Source of the DNA: Parachlorella kessleri
Lineage: Eukaryota > Chlorophyta > Trebouxiophyceae > Chlorellales > Chlorellaceae
Reading direction: 5' to 3'
Assembly: GCA_001598975.1 (NCBI GenBank)
Contig: BBXU01002311.1
Coordinates: forward strand, 1-11,918
Length of the DNA stretch: 11,918 bases
The notes under the pieces were generated by a model, which saw only the letters and a program-made list of their open reading frames with translations, did not search any database and was not told the origin of the DNA. Shown piece after piece: positions 1 to 7,800 of this stretch. Position numbers and translations under genes: made by a program. Position 1 is the first letter of the stretch. Each line of letters starts with the position of its first letter.

Positions 1-20
1 TGTGCGNGNGGGGGGGGGGG
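1..20. other. Ambiguous bases and G run at sequence edge
   Basis: Two N calls at positions 7 and 9 lie in a G homopolymer that runs to about position 21. This looks like low-quality sequence at a contig end. There is no telomere-type repeat unit. Confidence 0.6.
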
Positions 21-100
21 GTCTGCATGGCATGCAGGAAGGCCGCTGAGTAGGGTCGTATATCTGCTACATGTAAGGCGGAGGGTCTTCGTGGATGCAG

Positions 101-202
101 GAAGGCGATTGGATGGACACCATACAGATGCCGGTGCTGAGCCCACTGGGGAGTACAGCCGTGGGTTTGAGGATACAGCCCGGCCCGTATGCTGGCTATG
201 CG
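101..202 (+). CDS. Possible internal exon of unrecognised plus-strand gene
   Basis: An acceptor-like TGCAG ends at 100 and a strong donor GTGAGT begins at 203. In the frame that reads EGDWMDTIQMP from the acceptor, the stretch stays open and ends in phase 0 with AGYA. A second frame is also open, so the frame is not certain. I do not recognise the protein. The acceptor region is echoed about 63 bases upstream, where ATGCAGGAAGGC at 32-43 matches 95-106. It would join in phase 0 to an exon starting at 363, but not to the alternative start at 311. Confidence 0.25.
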
Positions 203-310
203 GTGAGTTGACCTGCTGAACGTACACTACGAGTCATACCCATTCCGCTTGAGGTCTCTGATACTGCCTTCGTCTCTTCCTGCACTTCGGCTAGCTGTGC
301 ACACATGCAG

Positions 311-503
311 GACCATACCATGTGCTGTCCGTGATATGGCCAATCCAGACCATGCACTGCAGTCTGCTGCCCTGTCTTTTTGCAGCAAGGGTGGCGTGCA
401 TCGAGCGTTGCGGAATGCCGACTCTCTTGAACACCTGCATCCCAATGGACTGCAGGTGCTACACTGCCACCGCCTGGCCCACGAGGACCTGGGATGCATG
501 AAG
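311..503 (+). CDS. Probable exon of unrecognised plus-strand gene
   Basis: The frame is open across the whole stretch and ends EDLGCMK in phase 0 immediately before a GTCAGT donor at 504-509. Two acceptors are possible: CATGCAG ending at 310, or CTGCAG ending at 362. The second gives a 141-base exon in phase 0 at both ends. The translation contains CSKGGVHRALRNADSLEHL and HPNGLQVLHCHRL, which look like ordinary soluble protein, but I cannot assign a family. A copy of its last bases and donor follows at 573-595, which fits the exon-edge duplications elsewhere in the window. Confidence 0.4.
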
Positions 504-595
504 GTCAGTGCTGAGCGTCAAGGCCTTTTTTTCATTATTTTTGGGTTCTTTATTGGAGTTGAGCGTCAATAGGGACCTCCTGCTTGAAGGTGAGT
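484..595 (+). repeat. Duplicated exon end and donor (484-509 and 573-595)
   Basis: The segment GGACCT...TGAAGGTCAGT at 484-509 recurs as GGACCT...TGAAGGTGAGT at 573-595. The start is offset by 89 bases and the donor by 86. Both copies end in a good donor. The downstream copy would lengthen the exon if used. Confidence 0.55.
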
Positions 596-1050
596 CGAGG
601 GTCAACAAGCTTCCATGTTGATGGGCTTCCTTGTGAGGTGTGCTGTTGCTAGCTCAGCAGGACTAGAAACGGGGTCCCAAAGGGCAGTCAGCCTGAGGAG
701 AATTCTCCTGGTCAGGAAGGTTGCTCGTACTGTTGAGTCACCAGTAGGCTGCACCATCCAATGAAAGTGACATAGTTACTACCCGCAGCCCGCACTTGGG
801 GGCACTGGCTGTGTGGCATGTGCCAAAGGGTGGCATCTGTAGCTCAGCATCGGCAGCAGCAACCAGCTTGCCCCTTATCCATTCTTGGTGGCTGGTAGGG
901 GGACCCGAGGATATATCGCTTTTAGCTGACAGTGCTGGGTGCCAAGGCTGCCCTGGGGCCTTGCCTGTGTGTCTCATTGCTTGGGCGGCTTGCAAGAATG
1001 CTGGATTCAACCAACATCTTGATGCCTCTGCTGCTTGGCCCCACTTGCAG
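504..1050 (+). other. Presumed intron between candidate exons
   Basis: This is bounded by donor GTCAGT at 504 and acceptor CCACTTGCAG ending at 1050, and the flanking exons are both in phase 0. It contains a T-rich patch near 525-545. Open frames inside it show no recognisable protein, but a further small exon cannot be excluded. Confidence 0.3.
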
Positions 1051-1149
1051 GTGGTGAAGTTCACATGCCCAGGGTATGACGAAAAACAGGCCGAGGAGTG
1101 CTCTGGCTTCCTATACCCGGTGCCAGGAACGCTGCCGGCTCGGGTGTAG
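1051..1149 (+). CDS. Probable last exon of unrecognised plus-strand gene
   Basis: This exon follows the acceptor ending at 1050 and encodes 32 residues, from VVKFTCPGYDEKQAEEC to PGTLPARV, then a TAG stop. Its phase matches the donor at 504, so the joined tail reads LGCMK-VVKFT. A TGTAA poly(A) signal lies 326 bases downstream, and the next gene converges on it, so a plus-strand gene end is expected here. The family is not recognised, and this is a structural inference only. Confidence 0.35.
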   Translation: MVKFTCPGYDEKQAEECSGFLYPVPGTLPARV

Positions 1150-1474
1150 GCCCACCAGTGCTCATTGACGGTACTCGGTTTTCCTTAGCTTATTGCACTG
1201 CTGACTCTTTCGTGACGCCACTTTTGCCATGCTTTGGAGTGCCTCAACCAACTCTTTCCTGCATTGTGGCACTGCAAGTGGCCGGACAGTTGTGCTGCGG
1301 CCCTTCCATGTATCCTCTGCCTTCCCAAACAGTTTCTGCTTTCCTGTCCTATTCTTTCAGGCAGAACACCTCACCTAACCGAGTTTCATTATTAGTCATG
1401 TATGCAGTACCTTGTGAATACATAGATGTTCTTGATAGGCCTTATGTCGGCCGGTTAGTCATTGTATTCCACCT

Positions 1475-1479
1475 TGTAA
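1475..1479 (+). terminator. TGTAA poly(A) signal of plus-strand gene
   Basis: TGTAA is the usual poly(A) signal of Chlamydomonas-type algae. This copy lies in the 3' region of the candidate plus-strand gene. Confidence 0.45.
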
Positions 1480-1579
1480 CCTAACATGCTTATGAGGGCT
1501 CTTAAGCCCCAGCACCAAGGGTAGCCAGTTCTTGAGGCAGCCACTGCTGGTCCTTGAGTATCACCTCCCAGGCGGCCCA

Positions 1580-1584
1580 TTACA
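1580..1584 (-). terminator. TAF9: TGTAA poly(A) signal of TAF9
   Basis: The plus strand reads TTACA, so the minus strand carries TGTAA about 60 bases after the TAF9 stop. This is a plausible distance for a short 3' UTR. Confidence 0.6.
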
Positions 1585-1644
1585 CAGTTGTGCTCCCGGC
1601 GACCAAGCCAGCTGGCTACGATGCATGCAAGTAGCAGGCACATG

Positions 1645-2001
1645 TCAGATATCCTCAAACAGCATGGCCTCGAGATCATCATTCGGACCGGCCTGCTGCT
1701 GTGCATGCTGCTCCTGGCCTGCGGCGAAGGCGCCCCCTCCTGCAGCCTGCCCCACCACTGGTGCTGCTGGTGGCCCTAGCTGGGCAGGGGCTGGGCCCCC
1801 AGCAGGCGGTGCTGCCACTAAGTCCACCGAGGGAGCCGGCCCAGTTGGTGCATCCACCCAGCCCCCTTCCGGCCGGCTCTCAGGCTGCTGTGGCTCCTGC
1901 TGCAGCTGGGCAGCTGGCAGCGACTGCGGTGCCCGGATGTCAATGCGGTGGTCCCGCCTTGCCCCGACGCCACCTGCTGCCGCTGTCGATGGCGGCTGCG
2001 C
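1645..2001 (-). CDS. TAF9: TAF9 exon 5 (low-complexity C-terminus and stop)
   Basis: Follows acceptor GCCATGCAG and encodes 118 residues plus TGA. Composition is Ala, Pro, Gln and Gly, likely disordered, closing with the acidic amphipathic NDDLEAMLFEDI. The antisense strand is also open, an effect of GC-rich codons. Confidence 0.82.
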   Translation of the reverse strand, partial: AQPPSTAAAGGVGARRDHRIDIRAPQSLPAAQLQQEPQQPESRPEGGWVDAPTGPAPSVDLVAAPPAGGPAPAQLGPPAAPVVGQAAGGGAFAAGQEQHAQQQAGPNDDLEAMLFEDI

Positions 2002-3693
2002 CTGCATGGCACCAGTGTGGCTGTCAGACAGACGGTGCGCAAGACACCATCACGCACAAATACACAACGGCGCTCTGGGGCATGTCATCAAGCTGACATC
2101 CAAGCCAGCAGTTGGCACCGCAGGACACGCAACTGACAACCAGGCTAATACCTCCTCAGAACACCTGGGAGGTATTAGGCACTGTTCACTAGCCCACTTG
2201 CCCACCCACACGGTCCACCTGCAATTTGGGTGCAAAAATCTGCAGCTTCAACTGGCAGTCCTGCACCGCGCCTAGCCCAACGGAAACCCAGCCAGTCCAT
2301 CCGCTTCAGGCTTGAAGTGCAGCACACCGTGTCCGTGAAACACCAAACCTAGATCGCCTGACCATTGTCCTAAGGGCTTCTCCCCACCCATCAACTGGCC
2401 TCTGCCACCTCCTTACTCCCTGCCACGCCGCACCTGCTGCTGATGCCGCTGCTGCTGGTTGGCCAGCGGCGGTGCAGCAACCCCGTCCGGCGTCCGCGGC
2501 TGCAGCTGGTAGTTGGGTGCCAGCAGGCAGTCTGTCTCGGGTGGTAACCGCAGGCCATAGCGGTCCTGCCGGAGGTCTGGCAGCGGCCGCCGGTTATGCT
2601 GCTCTGCCAGGCGGGACAACATCTGCAGCAAAGCAGGAACTGAATTGCGTTGAACACAGGCCGCATGGTAAATTTCTGGCAGCGGGCGCCGGTTCTGCTG
2701 CTCCGCCAGGCGGGACAACATCTGCAGCAAAGCAGAAAGTGAGTTGCGTGAAACGCATGCCGCGTGGTAGAAATGGGCAGTCGGGCACCCATGGTTGACG
2801 ATGGGCTATAGACTTATTCAAGGGGCCACATGTCCACACAGAAAGGCTACAGCAGGTAACCCAGGTGGCGGCCATAGCGCCCTGAACACACCAAAGAGCG
2901 CTCTGTTCCCGTCAGGGCCCCTGGTACTCTTAGTAAACTACAAGTCGAGCCTCCACGATCAGGTGCTTCGTACACTGTGCCAGCACACAGGCCACGAGAG
3001 ACTGCACACTTGGCAGCCATACACTCCACCAGTAGCTTTGCAACGCGGGATGGCCGGCGCAGCGGACGCACTGGAGCTGCGTATCTGCCCCTGCTGTGGT
3101 CACCCTAACCGCTGGTCAAGCTCAGACGGTCCCAGCCAGCACCAACCTGCTGCGAGGGAGGCTGCACAAAAGAATGCTGCGCCCTCGACTGCACTGCCAG
3201 CATCACGTCTGGCAGCGCCACCTCCCCACGCGGAGCACCACCCCGTTCACCAATAGCCTGCAGGTGCAACAAAGAGGCCACCGGCTTTCCAACTCTTCCT
3301 CCCAATTCTTCCACCTTCTCTTCTTCTTTAAACTGCTGGCAAGCCTAGCCCCAACGCTGTGCACGACCTGCCTGCAACAAGCCCGCCCCCACGCTTCCTA
3401 GGGTGTCACAGTAGGCTTGCCGCAGGCTCCAGCCCTCAGCCAGGGCAACCGCCTGCCCGGCCGCCTGCCCACCTCTGCGTCCTGCAATATCTCGCTGGTG
3501 TACCGGTACATGAAGTCCATCAGCTGCTGGAGCACACGGGGCTCGTACTCCGTCACGCCCTGCAGGGATGGATCTTATGATCGGGTTCTGGGTGTATGTG
3601 AGGAGCTTGTGTTGCGCAGCAAGCGCCCCTGGCACTCACCATCGACTGCAGCACATCCTTCACAATCACAGCATCTTGGGGAAGTTCTGACAT
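1645..3693 (-). CDS. TAF9: TAF9, TFIID/SAGA histone-fold subunit, complete, five exons
   Basis: The exons are 3693-3640, 3559-3473, 3257-3147, 2622-2434 and 2001-1645. All join in phase 0 and give 265 residues. The N-terminal histone fold is split across the first three exons: alpha-1 at about residues 3-17, alpha-2 at 23-47 (with YEPRVLQQLMDFMYRY) and alpha-3 at about 59-75 (LPDVMLAVQSRA). Next comes the conserved TAF9 block, with NRRPLPDLR and then LPPETDCLLAPNY at 110-122. The last 118 residues are Ala/Pro/Gln-rich and end in an acidic tail, NDDLEAMLFEDI, comparable to the acidic end of human TAF9. In known systems TAF9 dimerises with TAF6 in TFIID and SAGA in the nucleus. Length is close to human TAF9. 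The start is the first ATG before the histone fold. A duplicated acceptor at exon 4 could add 33 residues. Confidence 0.93.
2145..2178. repeat. Perfect 11-base inverted repeat in TAF9 intron 4
   Basis: CTAATACCTCC at 2145-2155 and its exact reverse complement at 2168-2178 surround a 12-base loop. The arms could form a hairpin in the pre-mRNA, about 145 bases into the intron from the acceptor side. Confidence 0.8.
2434..2622 (-). CDS. TAF9: TAF9 exon 4 (conserved post-histone-fold block)
   Basis: With the proximal acceptor ending at 2623 the exon is 63 codons. It carries LSRLAEQHNRRPLPDL and LPPETDCLLAPNY, then a Gln-rich end before donor GTGCGG. The same acceptor and first codons recur 99 bases upstream. 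Starting at 2721 instead keeps the frame and gives a 96-codon exon with no stop. Confidence 0.85.
2577..2774 (-). repeat. 99-base tandem duplication over TAF9 exon 4 acceptor
   Basis: Two adjacent units, about 2577-2675 and 2676-2774, match closely along their length. Each holds a polypyrimidine/TTTGCTGCAG acceptor followed by codons for MLSRLAEQ(H/Q)NRRPLP. The unit is 33 codons, so reading continues in frame through both. Confidence 0.9.
3147..3257 (-). CDS. TAF9: TAF9 exon 3 (histone-fold alpha-3)
   Basis: Encodes 37 residues between acceptor ACCTGCAG and donor GTTGGT. It starts with a Gly-rich loop (AIGERGGAPRG) about two residues longer than in human TAF9, then alpha-3 (VALPDVMLAVQSRAQ) and the SFVQPP turn that matches human SFTSPPP. 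Confidence 0.9.
3473..3559 (-). CDS. TAF9: TAF9 exon 2 (histone-fold alpha-2)
   Basis: Encodes 29 residues from GVTEYEPRVLQQL to SEILQDAE between acceptor CCTGCAG and donor GTGGGC, phase 0 at both ends. The YEPRV start and the long central helix are the clearest TAF9 signature in the gene. Confidence 0.92.
3640..3693 (-). CDS. TAF9: TAF9 exon 1 (start, histone-fold alpha-1)
   Basis: Begins at ATG (3693-3691) and encodes 18 residues, MSELPQDAVIVKDVLQSM, the first helix of the fold. It ends at donor GTGAGT (3639-3634) in phase 0. The intron that follows is only 80 bases, the shortest in the window. Confidence 0.88.
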
Positions 3694-4605
3694 GATGTAA
3701 TCTGTTGAGCTTACTGTCATCAATTGCTCAGCTTCAAGAACATCAGTGCATTCACAGCGCTGGGGCCACGCTGGAGGCGGGACGAGGGCTAGCCTTGGAT
3801 TGGGGGCTGGTGGGGTGACATTCCTTGCCCTGTATGAAGGATATTCTGCACTGCCGGTGAATCACATGACGTAAAATGGCTCTCGACATGCAAAGTGTAA
3901 GAAATGGTGGTCAACTGCGACTGGCAGCTTCATGTTCTGTAACACTTTAAGTGATGTGTCCGCAAAGTGATGTGCTGGCTCCCCCACTGACTGGAATGGG
4001 GCAAACGCCTACGCATACCACGTTTATCAATTCATTGTTGGTTCTGGTATATTCTTTACCAAGCACAAGAACAAGCATCTATTGGGACCAGAGGACAGTC
4101 AGGATATTCCTGGTATTTGTACACAAAGCTTTGGGGACGCTCAACCCCTTGCGCGCTCAGCCCAGCCTCTACATCTCCTACTTGACTCGACTATTCAAGG
4201 TGCGAGTAGAGCTCATGAGACGGACAGCCCTGGGCAGGCCCAGAAAAAGTAGGTTGGGCCGGGCAGGAACGGCTCCAGCTGTTCCAATCAGGCCTAGGAT
4301 TAATATAGCGATGGCCTGCAAGTGCTTGGGCATAAAGCTGCCCTATGCCCTCGGCACCCACACAGCACCCGCCAGGCCTACACAAAGTAGGTGGCCAGTG
4401 AAGCCAACTCTCCATGCAGTTCCAGAGAAAGAAGGGTGGCCGGGCAGGCTGCAACGCCGGCTGGGAGTCCCCAATCGTCCCAGCCAGGCCTACACAACGT
4501 AGGTGGCTGGTGAGGCCCCATCTCCAAACACTTACTCCCAGAGCTCCGGCGCCAGCTGCTGCGGCTGCCCTATTGCCCTCGGCACCCACACAGCGCTCGC
4601 CAGGC
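3694..4605. other. Intergenic region between TAF9 and PSME4
   Basis: Holds the upstream region of TAF9 and the downstream region of PSME4, both minus strand. A CCAAT pentamer on the minus strand at 3799-3803 lies about 105 bases upstream of the TAF9 ATG, but it is weak evidence of a promoter. I find no minus-strand TGTAA anywhere in this stretch. The nearest variant is TGTAC at 4119-4123. The right part (4235-4605) is a tandem array of PSME4 3'-end copies. An open plus-strand frame at 3951-4502 has no recognisable content. Confidence 0.6.
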
Positions 4606-4640
4606 CTACACAAAGTAGGTGGCTGGTGAGGCCACATCCC
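4235..4640 (-). repeat. Tandem copies of the PSME4 3' end
   Basis: The motif that spans the last PSME4 codons and stop (plus strand CAGGCCTACACAAAGTAGGT) starts at 4601 and recurs at 4485 and 4373, with a decayed copy at 4235. Offsets are 116, 112 and 138 bases. The 4373 and 4601 copies also share their flanks (CCTCGGCACCCACACAGC and following). On the minus strand the copies still read TYVV-stop (4485) and TYFV-stop (4373). Confidence 0.88.
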
Positions 4641-4892
4641 TGATGGCCTCCCAGTGCTCCGGCGTCAGCCGCTCCTTCACCTCTGCCAGCCCCGCCTCCT
4701 CATGCGTGCGGCGGAACTCAGCTAATGCCTTAGTCACCGTCGTCCTAATGGGCGGCGGCTCCACCGCCAGGCGGACCAGCGCCATGAGTACCTCCGGCAG
4801 CCAGGGCGGCACATCGTAGGGGGTGGAAAGCACGAATGCCTTCAGGCCCAGCACCACAGCGTGCTTGGCGGCCAGGGAAGCCGCGGGGGCGA
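4606..4892 (-). CDS. PSME4: PSME4 last exon (C-terminal domain)
   Basis: Follows acceptor CCAAGCAG and encodes 94 residues plus TAG. This is the conserved PA200/Blm10 C-terminal domain (the DUF3437 type): SLAAKHAVVLGLKAFVLS, TPYDVPPWLPEVLMAL, TVTKALAEFRRTHEE and LTPEHWEAIRDVASP, ending ATYFV. In other species the last three residues dock into the pocket between 20S alpha subunits. Confidence 0.93.
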
Positions 4893-7800
4893 CTGCTTGG
4901 CAGAGGGGCAGGTGGAGGGGGCACAGCAAGTCAGCAGCAAGCTAGCAGGGACGCATGCGGGGGGGACAGTTACAAGGGGGGACAGTTGGGCAGTGCTTAC
5001 TTGAAAAGCAGGGGCAGGTTGGGGGTGGGGGTCGGGAAGGAGCATGACAACAACCTTGATCACAAGGGTGACTTGCACAAATGCTTGGCACAAAGCCTGT
5101 ACCGGCACCGTGACCTCCGCGGCAGCCATGACGCCTTCAGGATAGGCCACTGCAGCCTTAGCCACAACCCTCAGCCTCCCTGCAGCTGCTCGCTGCCCAG
5201 CTTGCAGCAGCAGCAGGGTCACCTAACAGTGACACCCATGTGACCAAACACACTGAAGCACAGCCACACAGGGGTCAGCACCCACCCCCGATGTCGCCAC
5301 CGGCCCCATCAGCAACGTGCTGTGCAGCCGCCGTGCTGTGCCTGCTGCGCTTCCTCCTTGCGGGAAACAGGCTGGCTGCCTCCTTTAAGAGACTGCGCCT
5401 CAGCTGGTCTGCCGCGCTTGCCGATGTGCCCTTGAGCAGGCCTGCAGGAGTTACAGTCATGGCGTAGGCAGCAGGGGACCCTGCTCTGGACTACCAGCAG
5501 CCTAATCTGTTCCGCACAACATCTCACATAATATGCACCACTACATAATAAAACATGAGATGGTCACCCCTATTCTCCCAAATTTGCTTTAGGGAGCCGG
5601 TCTCCTGAGTCATGGATCAGTCAGCATGACAGCTTTCTCACAAGCCTTTTTGCCTCAGCAGGCCCCAAGGCTGACCTCGGCATCACCCATTACCCGCAAC
5701 TAAAGCACGATGCATGGCATCACTCCACGCAGCACCTGACAGCGTGAGAGCCGCCAGCTCCCGCACTTCCAGCTTGGCGTCTGCTAGCCGCACCCGTACC
5801 GCCTCCAGTACCACAGCGGTACCGCGTGGGCCCAGCAGGAAAGCGTGGCGGAACCAGAAGTACTGCAGGAAAACGAGCGCTGAGGCGCGCTCGGCCCACG
5901 TGTCGCCCTCAGATGCCTGCACAGGCGCACGCCAAGAAGCATGGAAATCACTTCTGGAGCAGAAAACTGCTAGCAAGCAGTCCTTGTGAGCTGGGTGAGG
6001 TAAGATATACTGCAGGGAGATTTGCGTGACGTCCCTTCGTCCGGGGTCAAACCCCAGCCAAGAGTACTGCATATTTGCAATTCAACAAAGCTATCTGCAG
6101 GGGTACTAGAGTTGATACCGTACCCGCGGTGGGACCCAGAACAACCAAACAACAAAGTGCTGCAAGAAGAGTGTGGGGCCCCACACCGGTCACCAGGCAG
6201 CTGTAGGTGACTTGATCTTATCAAACCGCGAACCATAGGGCGAGTAAGCCCACCTGCTTGAACATGCCAGGTGCCTGGCCCACCAGCTCGAAGGGCAGCG
6301 GAATGGCACCAAGGCTAACCCAACCCAGATACAGCAGACAGGAACCCGAGAGTGACAGACAGGTGGTGTTCCACGCACCTGCTTGAGGGTTTTCAGCGCC
6401 TGGCCCACCAGTTCGCGAGGCAGCGGCAGGTACTTGAGCGTGGCCAGCGCCTTCTTGGCCTCCATGCTCACAGACTGCAGCTCGCTGGGTATGAGCTCCT
6501 GTACAGATGACAGGGTACGCCAGTCAGTGATAGGAGGGGACAACAGCAAGTGGCTGGGCTGCCTTGGTGTATTGGCCTCCACGCTCACAGACTGCAGCTC
6601 GCTGGGTATGAGGTCCTGCGCCAGACAATGACGGGGCCTCTCAGTCAGTTGTCAGGGGGCAACACAGATAGCGGCAGCCTCAGTGTACTCCTTACTCGCA
6701 GGGTGCAACCTGGGTTCGGGGTTTGCATAGGCTGAGGCAGGGCCAAGTAATTGTGGGGCAAGTTGAAAGAGTATAGGATGTGGGTGTTCCTGGCTTCCTT
6801 GTAGTAAGATACTGCTTCACCAGGATTCGAAGGGGTCTTAGCACAAATGCCATGCAACCTGTGACAAGAGCTAAGACTAACTGAGGCAGAAGGCGACACA
6901 CCCTCCATCTGCCCACCTGTATGCGCAGCAGGCCTCCCAGCATGCGCAGCAGCCAGGGCGCCAGCGCCGGCGCCACGCCGCTGCTGAGCGCAGCGCTCAT
7001 GAACTGGGCGGCAAAGCCGATGTGGGCAACAGCTGCAGAAGCACACCCAACCCAAGGACGTAGGCATCAAGGGAATTTGAGCGACAGCTACAGATTTAAC
7101 AGTTTCCGCTGCTGGAGCTACCTCTTTGAGTGAGACTGTCCATGTACATTACAAAGGGTTCCTACCAGTCGCACTGCAGCTGCGCAACTCCCCGCAACCC
7201 ATGGCACGGCGCCCGAAGAAAGCGAGCAATTGCAAGGCACCTGCACCTTGGGCACTGCCCTTGCCTGCCACCCACACAAGCACAGTAGAAGCGCTGGCGT
7301 GCTGCCTGCTCAGACTGTCGACCGTGCATCCCTGCGCCCCCCCACCCCTGCCGTGAGCCCAAACCCGTGCATGAGACATGGCGCAGCACATTACTCGCCC
7401 CACATGCACCCACGGCAACCAAGCGGCATGCCACATGCTATGATAGCTGCTTACCAAGTACCATCACCTCTTGTCGTTGGCGTCACTCACCAGCCTGGTA
7501 CTCTGGGCTTTCCTTGGCCGCCCCCGACGCCTCCCTTTCCTCTCCATCCAGAGACATCTCCTCCTCCCCCTCTCCCTCCTCGCCTGGTCCACCTGGCGCC
7601 ACAGCAGCCGAAGCGGTGGTCCCATCGCTCCGGAAGGCGCCCAGCGGGGGGATGCCGCGGGGGGACACGATGACCACCTCGTCACCCATGAGGAAGGATG
7701 ACTCGCCCTTGCTGTCGGCGCGCTCGATCTGGAGGGGGTGCACAGTGAAGCAAACAGCAAGGGCACTCTGTTACTTGAGATGGGCAGAGTTGGAATCGAC

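Larger units (their letters stand above)
1150..1644. other. Convergent 3' UTR region
   Basis: About 330 bases after the plus-strand stop lies TGTAA (1475-1479). On the minus strand another TGTAA (1580-1584) follows the TAF9 stop. The two predicted cleavage zones fall less than about 100 bases apart. Open frames on both strands here look like chance. Confidence 0.45.

Noticed and set aside
1..21. Telomere at the left end
   Set aside because: Only a G homopolymer with N calls, with no repeat unit such as TTTTAGGG.
978..1056. Possible acceptor duplication before the last plus-strand exon (TGCTTGG...CTTGCA at about 979 and 1032)
   Set aside because: Similarity is short and could be chance, so I did not add it to the exon-edge series.
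1532..2275. Plus-strand frame of 247 codons
   Set aside because: It is antisense to TAF9 exon 5 and intron 4, is Cys/Ala/Pro low complexity, and has no recognisable domain; the minus strand fits TAF9.
2795..3256. Plus-strand frame of 153 codons
   Set aside because: It covers TAF9 intron 3 and the antisense of exon 3, with no recognisable content.
3951..4502. Plus-strand frame of 183 codons in the intergenic region
   Set aside because: It runs through the tandem copies of the PSME4 3' end and shows no family resemblance or splice support; TGTAA motifs at 3896 and 3938 lie upstream of it, not downstream.
4842..5222. Minus-strand frame overlapping the last PSME4 exon as an additional exon
   Set aside because: It is in a different frame from the PSME4 C-terminus over the overlap, and splicing 5286 to 4892 already reproduces the human order GSVGD...AELVKRHAGV without gap.
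5683..5735. Continuation of the PSME4 exon past TLSG to a stop (AAWSDAMHRALVAG)
   Set aside because: A donor directly after TLS-G joins in phase to LLKGTS, matching human TLSGLLQ; the continuation has no counterpart.
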